Positions 17,623-26,525 of a DNA stretch of 39,226 nt are shown here, one piece after another. Source of the stretch: Lachnospiraceae bacterium (lineage in GTDB: Bacteria; Bacillota; Clostridia; Lachnospirales; Lachnospiraceae); NCBI GenBank assembly GCA_024697225.1, contig JAILGA010000125.1, forward strand, positions 1 through 39,226, in the 5' to 3' direction. Each line of letters starts with the position of its first letter. Position 1 is the first letter of the stretch. A program made the translations under genes and the position numbers. The notes beneath the pieces are model-generated. The model saw nothing but the letters and a program-made list of their open reading frames with translations, ran no database searches and was not told where the DNA came from.

Positions 17623-20067
17623 ATGATAAAAAAGATCAGGTCGTATCTTGATGATCCCGACTTGGATGTTCAATACAAATCATTTATCCTTCTTTCGATC
17701 ATAGCGCTGATCGGGCTCTTTTTGGGCCTGGTCGGCGGTATTGTAATAAATCAGTCAATACTTGCGAATCTTTCCCTTGTTGTTGAATTCTCTCTGTTTG
17801 CAGGGATATTCTTTTATTCGGTGTGGCTCAATAAACTCCGGTTTGCGATGGTGTTTATTTCAACATTTCTGGTTTTTGTTTTTCTCCCTATTTCGTTTTT
17901 TACAAGCGGAGGTGCTGCCGGTGGAACTCCGGTGTGGTTCATGTTTGCCACGCTCTATATACTGATGGTCTTAAGCGGAAAGACAAAGGCTTTTTATCTT
18001 GCTGCGGAGTCGCTTATCATAGTAGTATGCTGGGTTGTAGGCTTTTATCATCCCGAACTGATAATAGAATTCACGAGACCCGAAGCATTTATTGACTCAA
18101 TGCTGACGCTCTTCATTGTGGGTACAGTCATGGCAATACTGATAAACTACCAGACTGTTCTTTTCAGGAGGGAGAATGAGCGGGTGAGAAGACAGAAAAC
18201 GCAGATTGAGAGCCTCAATCGCAGTCAGAATCTGTTCTTTTCAGCCATGAGCCACGAGATCAGGACGCCTATCAATTCAATACTGGGCCTCAATGAGGTG
18301 ATACTGAGGCAGGAGGATGCATCCGATGAAATAATAAAGGACGCGGCAAGCATTCAAAGCGCCGGAAGGCTTCTGCTGTCCCTTATAAACGATCTGCTGG
18401 ACATATCCAAGATCGAAGCCGGAAAGATGGATATAGTCCCGGTGGATTATGAGATCGCCGATATCATATCTGATATCGCCGGTATGGTATCACCCCGTGT
18501 AAACGAGAAGGGACTGGCCTTTAATGTGAGCGCCGCACATGATATACCTTCGGTTCTTTTCGGCGACGAGGTGCGTATAAGGCAGATAGTGATAAACCTT
18601 CTGAATAATTCTGTGAAATATACACATGAAGGTTCAGTGAATCTCAAGGTGAGATCGGAGAACACCGGGATCGACAGTATAAATCTCATCATCTCAGTAT
18701 CCGATACGGGCATCGGCATCAGAAAAGAGGCACTGCCCGATCTTTTCGATGCATACAGAAGAGTGGATCAGGAGAAGAACAGAAACATCGAGGGAACGGG
18801 ACTTGGACTGTCAATCGTGAAGCAGCTGATCGATCTTATGGGAGGTGAGATCACGGTAGACAGCATATACGGAAGCGGTTCCACATTTACAGTATGCCTC
18901 CCCCAGAAGATATCAGATCCGAGACCTTTGGGAGATTTCAGCGTGAATACATCACTCTCGCTTAAAGAGAGGGACGGGCATTTATTTACGGCAGCCGGGG
19001 CAAATGTGCTTATCGTAGATGATAATGAGATGAATCTTGCCGTTGAGACAAGACTGCTCGCTGGGACCGGGTTGGTTACAGATACAGCGATGAGCGGCGC
19101 AGATGCATTGAAAATGACAAAAAAGAAGCACTATGACGTGATCCTCATGGATCATCTCATGCCGGTGATGAGCGGGATAGAATGTCTTTCTGCGATACGT
19201 TCCCAGGAGGACGGACTCAATACCGATGTGCCTGTTGTGGTGCTTACCGCAAATGCTGACGGAGAGAACCGCGAGCTGTATAAAAAGAGCGGCTTTGACG
19301 GATATCTGGTAAAACCCGTGACGGGGAAACAGCTCGAAGAGATGCTTATGAAACACATACCCGCAAAAAAGCTGGGCCGTCCGGGAACCGCTGTTATACC
19401 GGAGGATGCCGGCTCCGGGGAGTCCTTTAAAACAATACTCAGATTATTCTGCAGATCCATACCGCAGAAATCATCCGAGTTAGAGGAATTTTACGCATCG
19501 AAAGACTGGGAGAATTATACTATAAAGATCCATGCGCTGAAGAGCTCCGCTAAAATTGTAGGAGCGCATGAACTTTCTGAGATGGCGCAGAAGCTCGAAG
19601 ACGCGGGGAAGAAGGGTGATGCGGATTACATTAGGGAACATCACGAAGAGATGATCAGGACCTACAGGGAGCTTGCGTCCATGGCCGCGCCGCCTTCAGG
19701 CGTGCAGAAAAAGCGTGTCATGGTGATCGATGATGACGAGCTTTATTCCGGCATCATCAGGCAGTGGATAAAGGATATGTGCTCTGTGGAGATTTTCACA
19801 GACGGAATGAAGGGCGTGGAGTGGCTTGCCGAAAACCGCGCCGATCTGATACTTCTCGATTATATGATGCCAAAGGTCAACGGACCGGAGATACTTGAGA
19901 TACTCAGATCGAACCCGGACACCGCTTCCATACCGGTGTATTTCCTGACAGGCGTTGAGACCAAAGAGAGTCTCGCCCCCATTATGTCGCTGAAGCCGCA
20001 GGGCTGCATACTCAAATCGACATCCCGCGGGGATCTCAGAAAGATCATAGAGGATGCGCTTGCCTGA
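17623..20067 (+). CDS. Membrane hybrid histidine kinase, HisKA-ATPase-REC-HPt-REC (814 aa)
   Basis: Six or so membrane helices fill residues 15-185 with hardly any extracellular loop, so it senses the membrane, an intramembrane ligand or a partner. The order after that is a short coiled coil, HisKA (SHEIRTP, H211), HATPase with DTGIGIRKEALPDLF and GTGLGLSIVKQL, receiver 1 (phospho-site D510 in LMDHLMP), an HPt domain (H637 in IHALKSSA) and receiver 2 (D746 in LLDYMMP with VYFLTG). It thus contains a full four-step phosphorelay in one chain with no DNA-binding output. The N-terminus is paralogous to the kinase at 26522. GAGGATAG precedes the ATG, 28 bp after metY, and the importer genes follow, so it probably reports on their substrate. 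Confidence 0.93.
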   Translation: MIKKIRSYLDDPDLDVQYKSFILLSIIALIGLFLGLVGGIVINQSILANLSLVVEFSLFAGIFFYSVWLNKLRFAMVFISTFLVFVFLPISFFTSGGAAGGTPVWFMFATLYILMVLSGKTKAFYLAAESLIIVVCWVVGFYHPELIIEFTRPEAFIDSMLTLFIVGTVMAILINYQTVLFRRENERVRRQKTQIESLNRSQNLFFSAMSHEIRTPINSILGLNEVILRQEDASDEIIKDAASIQSAGRLLLSLINDLLDISKIEAGKMDIVPVDYEIADIISDIAGMVSPRVNEKGLAFNVSAAHDIPSVLFGDEVRIRQIVINLLNNSVKYTHEGSVNLKVRSENTGIDSINLIISVSDTGIGIRKEALPDLFDAYRRVDQEKNRNIEGTGLGLSIVKQLIDLMGGEITVDSIYGSGSTFTVCLPQKISDPRPLGDFSVNTSLSLKERDGHLFTAAGANVLIVDDNEMNLAVETRLLAGTGLVTDTAMSGADALKMTKKKHYDVILMDHLMPVMSGIECLSAIRSQEDGLNTDVPVVVLTANADGENRELYKKSGFDGYLVKPVTGKQLEEMLMKHIPAKKLGRPGTAVIPEDAGSGESFKTILRLFCRSIPQKSSELEEFYASKDWENYTIKIHALKSSAKIVGAHELSEMAQKLEDAGKKGDADYIREHHEEMIRTYRELASMAAPPSGVQKKRVMVIDDDELYSGIIRQWIKDMCSVEIFTDGMKGVEWLAENRADLILLDYMMPKVNGPEILEILRSNPDTASIPVYFLTGVETKESLAPIMSLKPQGCILKSTSRGDLRKIIEDALA

Positions 20068-20117
20068 AAATAGTAATAAAACTTTATAAAATAGTGCTTT
20101 TATTTCTATCATCCTTG

Positions 20118-20126
20118 TGGTATCAT
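20118..20126 (+). promoter_or_regulatory. Possible extended -10 promoter for the importer genes
   Basis: TGGTATCAT matches an extended -10 (TGn plus TATCAT at 20121-20126), in an AT-rich 96-bp gap. No good -35 is seen at 16-18 bp. The predicted start near 20133 lies 31 bp before the permease ATG. Confidence 0.4.
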
Positions 20127-20163
20127 GTGGTTAATTGTTTTTCTTTGTGAAGGGAGGCAACGC

Positions 20164-21105
20164 ATGAGCAAACCCAAAGCGCCTAAGAGCAAAGTCAAGT
20201 TCAGCGTCTACATGAAGAAATACTGGCAACTGTATGTAATGCTTGCACTTCCGCTTATTTATCTCTTCATCTTCAAGTATCTGCCCATGATCTATGTGCA
20301 GATAGCTTTCAAGAAATACAGTCTTGTGGAAAGCGTATGGAAACTTCCCCTTGCAAAAAAACACGGCTTTGAGTATTTCATAAAGGCATTTTCGAACAAC
20401 GATTTCAAATATGCGCTCCGCAACACTCTGACGCTTAATCTGCTGGATCTGGTATTCGGATTCCCCGCTCCCGTCATTTTCGCTCTTATTCTCAACGAAC
20501 TGTGCTTCATACGCTATAAAAAAGTCGTTCAGACCATAGCATACATGCCGCATTTCCTGTCATGGGTCATCATTTATTCGCTTGCTCTGCAGCTTCTGGC
20601 ACCGGATGCGGGTCTCTTAAACATGATGATCAGAAATCTGGGCGGTGAGACGATACCTTTCCTCAATGATGCAGCGCACTGGATCGGGAGCTATATCTCC
20701 TTCGGTGTGTGGCAGAATTTCGGCTGGGGCTCGATAATATACCTGGCGGCAATAGCCGGCATCAACCCCGAGCTGTATGAGGCTGCCGCGGTTGACGGAG
20801 CAGGGCGGTTCCGCAAGATCTGGCACATCACGTTGCCTGGTATCCGTTCAACGATCATTGTCCTTCTTATCATGAACCTCGGAAATATCCTGGGCGGCGG
20901 CTTTGACAGACCTTTCGCCTTCCAGAACAATCTGGTAATGCGTGTCGCCGATGTTATCGCCACCTATGTGTACCGCGTCGGTATCAAGGGACTGCAGTTC
21001 TCCCTGACCACGGCTGTCGGTCTCTTCCAGTCGGTTGTCGGCGTGTTCTTCCTTCTTCTTGCCAACTGGCTCGCCAGACGCTTCGGCGAGCGGGGCCTGT
21101 GGTAA
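20164..21105 (+). CDS. Oligosaccharide ABC importer permease, LplB type (313 aa)
   Basis: This is the first of two inner-membrane permeases of a CUT1-type sugar importer. Six membrane helices are visible, starting with YWQLYVMLALPLIYLFIF, and the cytoplasmic EAA loop reads EAAAVDGAGRFRKIWHITLPGI, the contact site for the ATPase. The PILP/LplB subgroup call rests on the KYWQLY start and the IKYLPMIYVQIAFK region. ATG 20164 is chosen for the AGGGAGGC ribosome site; an in-frame ATG at 20125 lies before it. No ATPase gene is in the window; such importers usually share an MsmK-like ATPase encoded elsewhere. The next permease starts 44 bp downstream. Confidence 0.93.
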   Translation: MSKPKAPKSKVKFSVYMKKYWQLYVMLALPLIYLFIFKYLPMIYVQIAFKKYSLVESVWKLPLAKKHGFEYFIKAFSNNDFKYALRNTLTLNLLDLVFGFPAPVIFALILNELCFIRYKKVVQTIAYMPHFLSWVIIYSLALQLLAPDAGLLNMMIRNLGGETIPFLNDAAHWIGSYISFGVWQNFGWGSIIYLAAIAGINPELYEAAAVDGAGRFRKIWHITLPGIRSTIIVLLIMNLGNILGGGFDRPFAFQNNLVMRVADVIATYVYRVGIKGLQFSLTTAVGLFQSVVGVFFLLLANWLARRFGERGLW

Positions 21106-21149
21106 GGATCGCCTGAGACGGAGTTTATTGCGGAAAGAGAGGACTGAAC

Positions 21150-22022
21150 ATGAAGATCAAATCCAACGCCGACAAAGTCTGGGATATAGTATTTGTGATA
21201 ATATGCTTCATAGTGGCAGCTATATGTGTGATACCGATGCTGAATCTGCTTGCGAAGTCGTTAAGTGCCACGGATTATCTTGTAAGGAACGAGGTATATC
21301 TGTTGCCCAAAGGACTCAATTTTGATGCATATACGACTGTCCTAAAGGATCCAAAGTACATAAGGGCATTTTTCTGGACGGTCTTTCTGACGATCATATG
21401 CACGATACTCTCGCTGACCATGACTACATTGTGTGCATTCCCGCTGATATTTGAAAATCTCAGGGGGCGCAATGCCATCAATATCTTCATCACGATAACG
21501 ATGTTCTTCAACGCCGGTACGATCCCTAACTACCTGCTCATGCAGAAACTGCATCTTTTGAGCAATCCTCTGGTCCTGATCATTCCGGGTGTGATGAGCG
21601 TATACAATATGATCATAATGCGCAGCTTCTTCTACGGGATACCCGAGTCGCTGCGTGAATCTGCTGAGATAGACGGGGCTACATTCTTCCAGATACTGAG
21701 AATAATATACCTGCCTTTGAGTAAACCGGTGCTCGCAACTCTGGCTCTGTTCTATGCCGTCGGACGCTGGAACGGATATTCCGATGCCCTGATGTATATG
21801 AGAGAAGAAAAGTACTACACGCTGCAGCTTTTGCTCTACAATATCATCAACAACATCAACCAGGTCGAGGTTGCGACTCAGGAGGGCTTCTCAAGCCCCG
21901 GTCTCGCCGCTTCACTGAAGGCAGCCATTGTCATGTTCTCTACGATACCGATCCTGTGCGTATATCCGTTCCTGCAGAGATACTTCATCGCGGGCGTGAC
22001 GCTGGGAGCCGTCAAAGAGTGA
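21150..22022 (+). CDS. Oligosaccharide ABC importer permease, LplC type (290 aa)
   Basis: This is the second permease of the importer, with six membrane helices and an EAA loop reading ESAEIDGATFFQILRIIYLP. The N-terminal helix (VWDIVFVIICFIVAAICVIP) and the C-terminal YFIAGVTLGAVKE tail are characteristic of the LplC branch, which works with an LplB-type partner and a long solute lipoprotein. All three are here in the usual order. GAAAGAGAGGA lies upstream of ATG 21150. A short gap of 59 bp with a small GC hairpin leads to the solute-binding gene, which may uncouple expression levels of the lipoprotein from the permeases. Confidence 0.93.
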   Translation: MKIKSNADKVWDIVFVIICFIVAAICVIPMLNLLAKSLSATDYLVRNEVYLLPKGLNFDAYTTVLKDPKYIRAFFWTVFLTIICTILSLTMTTLCAFPLIFENLRGRNAINIFITITMFFNAGTIPNYLLMQKLHLLSNPLVLIIPGVMSVYNMIIMRSFFYGIPESLRESAEIDGATFFQILRIIYLPLSKPVLATLALFYAVGRWNGYSDALMYMREEKYYTLQLLLYNIINNINQVEVATQEGFSSPGLAASLKAAIVMFSTIPILCVYPFLQRYFIAGVTLGAVKE

Positions 22023-22081
22023 TAATAGCCCCGAGGGGGGATATTATATATCGTTTTCACAACAAACGAAGGGAGGAAAAC

Positions 22082-23839
22082 ATGAAAAAGAAGTTGATTT
22101 CACTGTTCCTTGCATCTGCCATGGTAGTGTCCATGGCTGCCTGCGGATCATCGGGCAGCTCGAGCGGAACCGCTCCCGAGCCTGCACCGGCTGCAGAACC
22201 TGCTGCTGCTCCTGCAGCGACGGAGACCAAGGAAGAAGCTGCACCGGCAGCTGCTGAGGAGGCTGCTCCTGCAGCAGAGGAAGAAGCACCTGCTTCTGAA
22301 CTCGTTGACGGGAAGTTCGCCGACACACGTTCCATCACTGTAGAGATCTATGACCGCGGCAACGACGGCGGTTCGGATCCCGAGAACAACATGTACACCG
22401 AATTCATTAAGAAGGGCATGCTTGAGGAACACAACGTCGAGGTTACCTTCAAGAAGGTTCCCCGCTGGACTGAGACAGACGACATCAACAACCTGCTTGC
22501 TGCAGGAGAGGCCCCTGACATCTGTGTGACCTACAGCTATCCGACCATCCTGACTTATGCCGAGATGGGCGGTGTCATCGACCTCAATCCCTTACTTGAG
22601 CAGTACAAGTCAGAGCTTCCCAATCTCTGGGCATGGCTCGGCGATCAGAACATTTACTGGGACAAGGATCCCAAGACCGGCACTGTGTGGGCAGTCGAGG
22701 GACGCCGCGCGGAGCAGCAGAGGATCGTAACCTTTGTCCGTCAGGACTGGCTTGACAAGTTAGGCCTCAGCGCTCCCACAACCACTCAGGAGTTCGAGGA
22801 TATGCTGATCGCATTCAAGGACAATGCAGAGACTCTGCTTGGCAAGGATGCTTCCAAGATCGTTCCTTTCTCCATCAGCAAGGATATAGGCTGGAGAGCT
22901 GCGAACATCATCACTGCACAGATGGATCCCGCTATCACCGACAAGGATTACTACATCAACGGCTTTGATGACAGAATGCTCACCGAGCCTCAGACAAAGG
23001 AAGCCATCAGACTTCTCAACAAGTGGTACAACGCAGGCCTTATGTGGAAGGATTTCGCTCTTCAGCAGGATGATACAGTTGAGGATGACATGATCAAGGC
23101 CGGCTATGTCGGTTCCTTCCAGCACAACTGGGATATGCCTTTCCGTAACGGCGAGGACGGCTACAACGCCAACCTTGCACGTAATGTCGGCGAGGATGCC
23201 AAGTTTGTCGCCATCGATCCTTTCACCAACTCCGACGGCAAGCATGCAAAGTGGCTCTACAGCCCTGCAGGTGACCGCAAGAGCTTCTTCCCCACGACCA
23301 ACGACGAGCCTCTGGCTTCTCTGCTTTACCTCGACTATATCAGCAGACCTGACGTGATCAAGTATCTGCAGGCCGGTGACGAAGGCGTTACACACGAGGT
23401 TCTTGACAGCGGCGCTATCCAGATCATCGCGGCTACCGGTGATGCGATCCAGAACTCCGGTAAGAACATCGACTACACTATCACCTGCAACGGCACATGG
23501 TTTGGCGATCCCGATCTCGCTGCTCTGTCACTTGCATACGGCTATGCCGGTGTTGATCCTGAGCTTGTGAGCCAGGCTGATAAGATCGCACGCACAGACG
23601 GTCTTACACCCAAGAACGTCAACGTAGGAACCATCGAAGCTGAAGCCGGAGTCGGCGACACTTTGTCTCAGAAGAGAAATGAGGTCTATGACAATGCTGT
23701 TGTCGCTTCCGAGGCTGATTTCGATTCCGTATGGGACAGCTATATTGCCGATTATCTTTCTTCCGGCGGACAGGCCATCATGGATGAGCGCGCAGAGAAG
23801 TGGGATGAGTACTTCGGTGCGGCAACAATGCTTCCCTGA
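22082..23839 (+). CDS. Sugar-binding lipoprotein of the Lpl-type importer (585 aa)
   Basis: The signal peptide ends MAAC, with lipidated Cys21, followed by a low-complexity Ser/Gly and Ala/Glu/Pro linker of about 65 residues that would hold the receptor away from the membrane. The mature domain is a long family-1 solute-binding protein: ITVEIYDRGNDGGS at the first strand, DDINNLLAAGEAPDICVTY, and WAVEGRRAEQQRIVTFVRQDWLDKLGL. Length fits LplA-like receptors (about 500-590). The consensus AGGGAGGAAAA ribosome site just before ATG 22082 fixes the start and predicts high expression. Codon choice is visibly more biased to C-ending codons than in the neighbours, which fits an abundant protein. A strong hairpin follows. 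Confidence 0.94.
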   Translation: MKKKLISLFLASAMVVSMAACGSSGSSSGTAPEPAPAAEPAAAPAATETKEEAAPAAAEEAAPAAEEEAPASELVDGKFADTRSITVEIYDRGNDGGSDPENNMYTEFIKKGMLEEHNVEVTFKKVPRWTETDDINNLLAAGEAPDICVTYSYPTILTYAEMGGVIDLNPLLEQYKSELPNLWAWLGDQNIYWDKDPKTGTVWAVEGRRAEQQRIVTFVRQDWLDKLGLSAPTTTQEFEDMLIAFKDNAETLLGKDASKIVPFSISKDIGWRAANIITAQMDPAITDKDYYINGFDDRMLTEPQTKEAIRLLNKWYNAGLMWKDFALQQDDTVEDDMIKAGYVGSFQHNWDMPFRNGEDGYNANLARNVGEDAKFVAIDPFTNSDGKHAKWLYSPAGDRKSFFPTTNDEPLASLLYLDYISRPDVIKYLQAGDEGVTHEVLDSGAIQIIAATGDAIQNSGKNIDYTITCNGTWFGDPDLAALSLAYGYAGVDPELVSQADKIARTDGLTPKNVNVGTIEAEAGVGDTLSQKRNEVYDNAVVASEADFDSVWDSYIADYLSSGGQAIMDERAEKWDEYFGAATMLP

Positions 23840-23869
23840 TACCTGACACAGTTTTATATGACTGATCTT

Positions 23870-23903
23870 CAGAGCCGGCGGATTATTCCCGCCGGCTCTG
23901 TTC
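23870..23903 (+). terminator. Hairpin terminator after the importer genes
   Basis: A perfect 12-bp stem (CAGAGCCGGCGG with its complement) and 7-base loop occupy 23870-23900. The following T run is weak, so read-through into the kinase genes is possible. Confidence 0.75.
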
Positions 23904-23919
23904 ATACAGGCGATTATTA

Positions 23920-23948
23920 TTGACGAACATAGACATATGTGGCACAAT
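23920..23948 (+). promoter_or_regulatory. Probable promoter for the kinase/DegV/EAL genes
   Basis: TTGACG at 23920-23925 and CACAAT at 23943-23948 are 17 bp apart, directly after the importer terminator. The predicted start near 23955 leaves a 35-base leader. Confidence 0.5.
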
Positions 23949-23990
23949 TCTTATGTCAGATCCGCATGTTGATTACAGGGAGGAACTTCG

Positions 23991-26525
23991 GTGGAAAATA
24001 AAGAGATCCGTAACGAACTCATAAAGAGGATCAATCTGTGCGTGATCGTGTCATTGACTGTTCTTGCCATCATAGACAGTATTCTCAACAGGATCCTTGA
24101 CGGAGAGATATGGATACTTCCCGTGATCATATCAGGAACTGCTGTATGCTGGTGGGTTCTGATATCCAATAAGCTCACAAAAAAGATGCAGCTTTATCTG
24201 TTCTTCGCTTTTGCCATCTTCCTCGAATTCTATTACTGCGTAAGCGTGAAGACGATATATGAATGCGGTACGGTCATTGTTCTCATGATATTCATTTTTG
24301 CCTTCAGCAGAGAGAGGCCTTTGATCCTGACAGGTATCGCCGGTTCTGTCTTAAGTCTGGTCTTTCATCTCATCACCATGCGAAAATATGTTGAAAGCAG
24401 TCCCGATATTTACAGTATGATGCGTGCCTTTGTTGTATTCCTGATGATACCTCTGGCTGCTTTTCTCGTGGACTTTATAATCAAGACATGGACGCTTTCC
24501 GAAAAGAGCTCAATGGCGAAGATCGATGAGCTTTCTCTTGAAAACGAGCGCGTCAATAATTTCCTGGCAAATGTGTCACATGAGATCCGCACGCCTGTAG
24601 GTGCGGTCATCGGACTCTCACATGTGCTTCAGAAGTCGGATATTGATGATGACGGTAAGGAAAAAATAAGAGCTATCTCGGAAGCGGGGTACCGCGTATC
24701 CGAACAGATCAGCGACATACTCGATTTTACCGAAGTTGAGATGAACAGGATGGTGATCAACGAAGAGAATTATATGATGAATTCGCTGATCAATGACCTT
24801 CTTACAGAGCTTTCTCAAACAGATAATTACGGGCTCGATCTGGTGATCGACATCGACCCGAAGCTCCCTGCAGTCCTGACCGGTGATGAGCAGAAGATCA
24901 GGAGGATCCTCTGGCATCTGATAAGAAACGGTTATAAGTTCACAAGATCAGGCGGCATATATGTTCATATCTATGATGTGAAGCGTGAATACGGTATTAA
25001 TCTCGTGATAGAGGTTAAGGACACCGGACTTGGAATGACGGAAGAGGAGATCGACAATTCCTACGAGAAGTTTTATCAGGCCGATTCCGGACGCGCCAGA
25101 TCGAAGGGCGGCCTGGGGCTCGGGATACCTATAGTCGGGGGCTTTGTCAAGTCAATGGGCGGTGTGTTCACCATAGAGAGTACTCCCGGCGAAGGAACCG
25201 CAGTAAAGGTCAGCATACCGCAGGCAGTGGAGGACGTGGGATGCAGTATTTCCGTAAACGATGGGAAAAACTGTGCCGCAGCGGTCTTCCTTGGGTTTAT
25301 CACTACAGGAGATCCCAAGCTGCGGGAGTACTATCTGGATATGATAAAACACCTTTCAACCGGTCTTTCGGTGCCGTTCCACAGGATTCAGTCGCGAAAT
25401 GAACTGGAGAAGCTTGTGGCATCATCACAGATCACGCATCTTTTCGTGGGAGGCCGCGAATATCTGGAAAACAGGGAATATATAGATTCTCTTTCAATAA
25501 GGATTAATATTGCGGTGGTTGCCGGCGACGAATACACAGGCGGCGTTTCAGACGGCGTAACTCTTTTGCTCAAGCCTTTTTATGGTATGCAGGCGGCAAA
25601 TTTCCTGAATCAGGATGTTTTGTCGGATGAGACTGATATTGGGGAAACAGTCTCATTCCCGGGGTTAAAGGCACTTGTTGTGGATGACGAAAAGATGAAT
25701 CTCATTGTGGCCGGGGAGATATTCGGCGGATACGGTATGGATGTATCCACTGCGGAAAGCGGTGAGAAAGCAATAACCATGTGCAGGGACAATGATTACG
25801 ATATCGTTTTCATGGACCATATGATGCCGGGAATGGACGGAGTTGAGGCGATGCATCGCATCAAGCAGAACGCCGCCGCAAAAAACAGCGATATCTGTGT
25901 TGTTGCTCTCACGGCAAACGCCATCAGTTCCGCCAGGGAGATGTTCATGGCAGAGGGTTTTGACGGCTTCATACCCAAACCCATAGAGATCAGTGAGCTG
26001 GAGAGGGTGCTTAAGCGCGTGCTTCCCAGGTCCTTGGTCGTATACGGTAGAAAAACGGATACAGGTGATAATGCGGAAAGGTCCGGCAGTTCAGTCAAAT
26101 ATGCCATTGGACATACACCGGCGGCGGAAACCGCAAAGCCAGCAGCAAGCCCCGTCTGGGCACTTAAAAACTGCGGCCTGGATACCGATTACGGCATCGA
26201 ATACTGCGGCGGTGAAATCGAATTCTATATCGAACTTTTGACTGAGTATTCCTCTGATATAGATAAGAAGATAGATGAGCTCGAGACTTATGTCGCCGGA
26301 AAAGACTGGACCGGATATGAGATCAGAGTTCACAGCGTAAAGAGCACTTCGGCGATGATCGGTGCGTCGACAGTGTCCGATGAAGCAAAGGCTCTGGAAT
26401 TTGCTGCAAAGGACGGCGATGCGGATTACATTCTGAGCAATCATTCCGTTTTTCTGGCTGATTACGAAAAACTTCTCCGCGGCATCTCCGAGGTGCTTGG
26501 CGGATCGCAGGGAGGTATGGAATGA
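23991..26525 (+). CDS. Membrane hybrid histidine kinase with pseudo-receiver (844 aa)
   Basis: Six membrane helices occupy about residues 15-165. Then come HisKA (H197 in SHEIRTP), HATPase (DTGLGMTEEEI, GLGLGIPIVGG), a region of about 130 residues that looks like a receiver without a phospho-acceptor (ends LLLKPFYGMQAANFL), a true receiver (D609 in FMDHMMPGMD), and an HPt domain (H781 in VHSVKSTSAM). The start codon is GTG 23991, supported by CAGGGAGGA nine bases upstream. It has the parts of a complete phosphorelay but no DNA-binding output. The stop overlaps the next kinase gene by 4 bp, so both kinases are probably made in fixed ratio and may form mixed complexes (inference). Confidence 0.93.
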   Translation: MENKEIRNELIKRINLCVIVSLTVLAIIDSILNRILDGEIWILPVIISGTAVCWWVLISNKLTKKMQLYLFFAFAIFLEFYYCVSVKTIYECGTVIVLMIFIFAFSRERPLILTGIAGSVLSLVFHLITMRKYVESSPDIYSMMRAFVVFLMIPLAAFLVDFIIKTWTLSEKSSMAKIDELSLENERVNNFLANVSHEIRTPVGAVIGLSHVLQKSDIDDDGKEKIRAISEAGYRVSEQISDILDFTEVEMNRMVINEENYMMNSLINDLLTELSQTDNYGLDLVIDIDPKLPAVLTGDEQKIRRILWHLIRNGYKFTRSGGIYVHIYDVKREYGINLVIEVKDTGLGMTEEEIDNSYEKFYQADSGRARSKGGLGLGIPIVGGFVKSMGGVFTIESTPGEGTAVKVSIPQAVEDVGCSISVNDGKNCAAAVFLGFITTGDPKLREYYLDMIKHLSTGLSVPFHRIQSRNELEKLVASSQITHLFVGGREYLENREYIDSLSIRINIAVVAGDEYTGGVSDGVTLLLKPFYGMQAANFLNQDVLSDETDIGETVSFPGLKALVVDDEKMNLIVAGEIFGGYGMDVSTAESGEKAITMCRDNDYDIVFMDHMMPGMDGVEAMHRIKQNAAAKNSDICVVALTANAISSAREMFMAEGFDGFIPKPIEISELERVLKRVLPRSLVVYGRKTDTGDNAERSGSSVKYAIGHTPAAETAKPAASPVWALKNCGLDTDYGIEYCGGEIEFYIELLTEYSSDIDKKIDELETYVAGKDWTGYEIRVHSVKSTSAMIGASTVSDEAKALEFAAKDGDADYILSNHSVFLADYEKLLRGISEVLGGSQGGME

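Noticed and set aside
22029-22041. Small CCCCGAGGGG hairpin between permease and lipoprotein genes
   Set aside because: The stem is only four base pairs with no T run, so it is not supported as a terminator; at most it affects mRNA stability.
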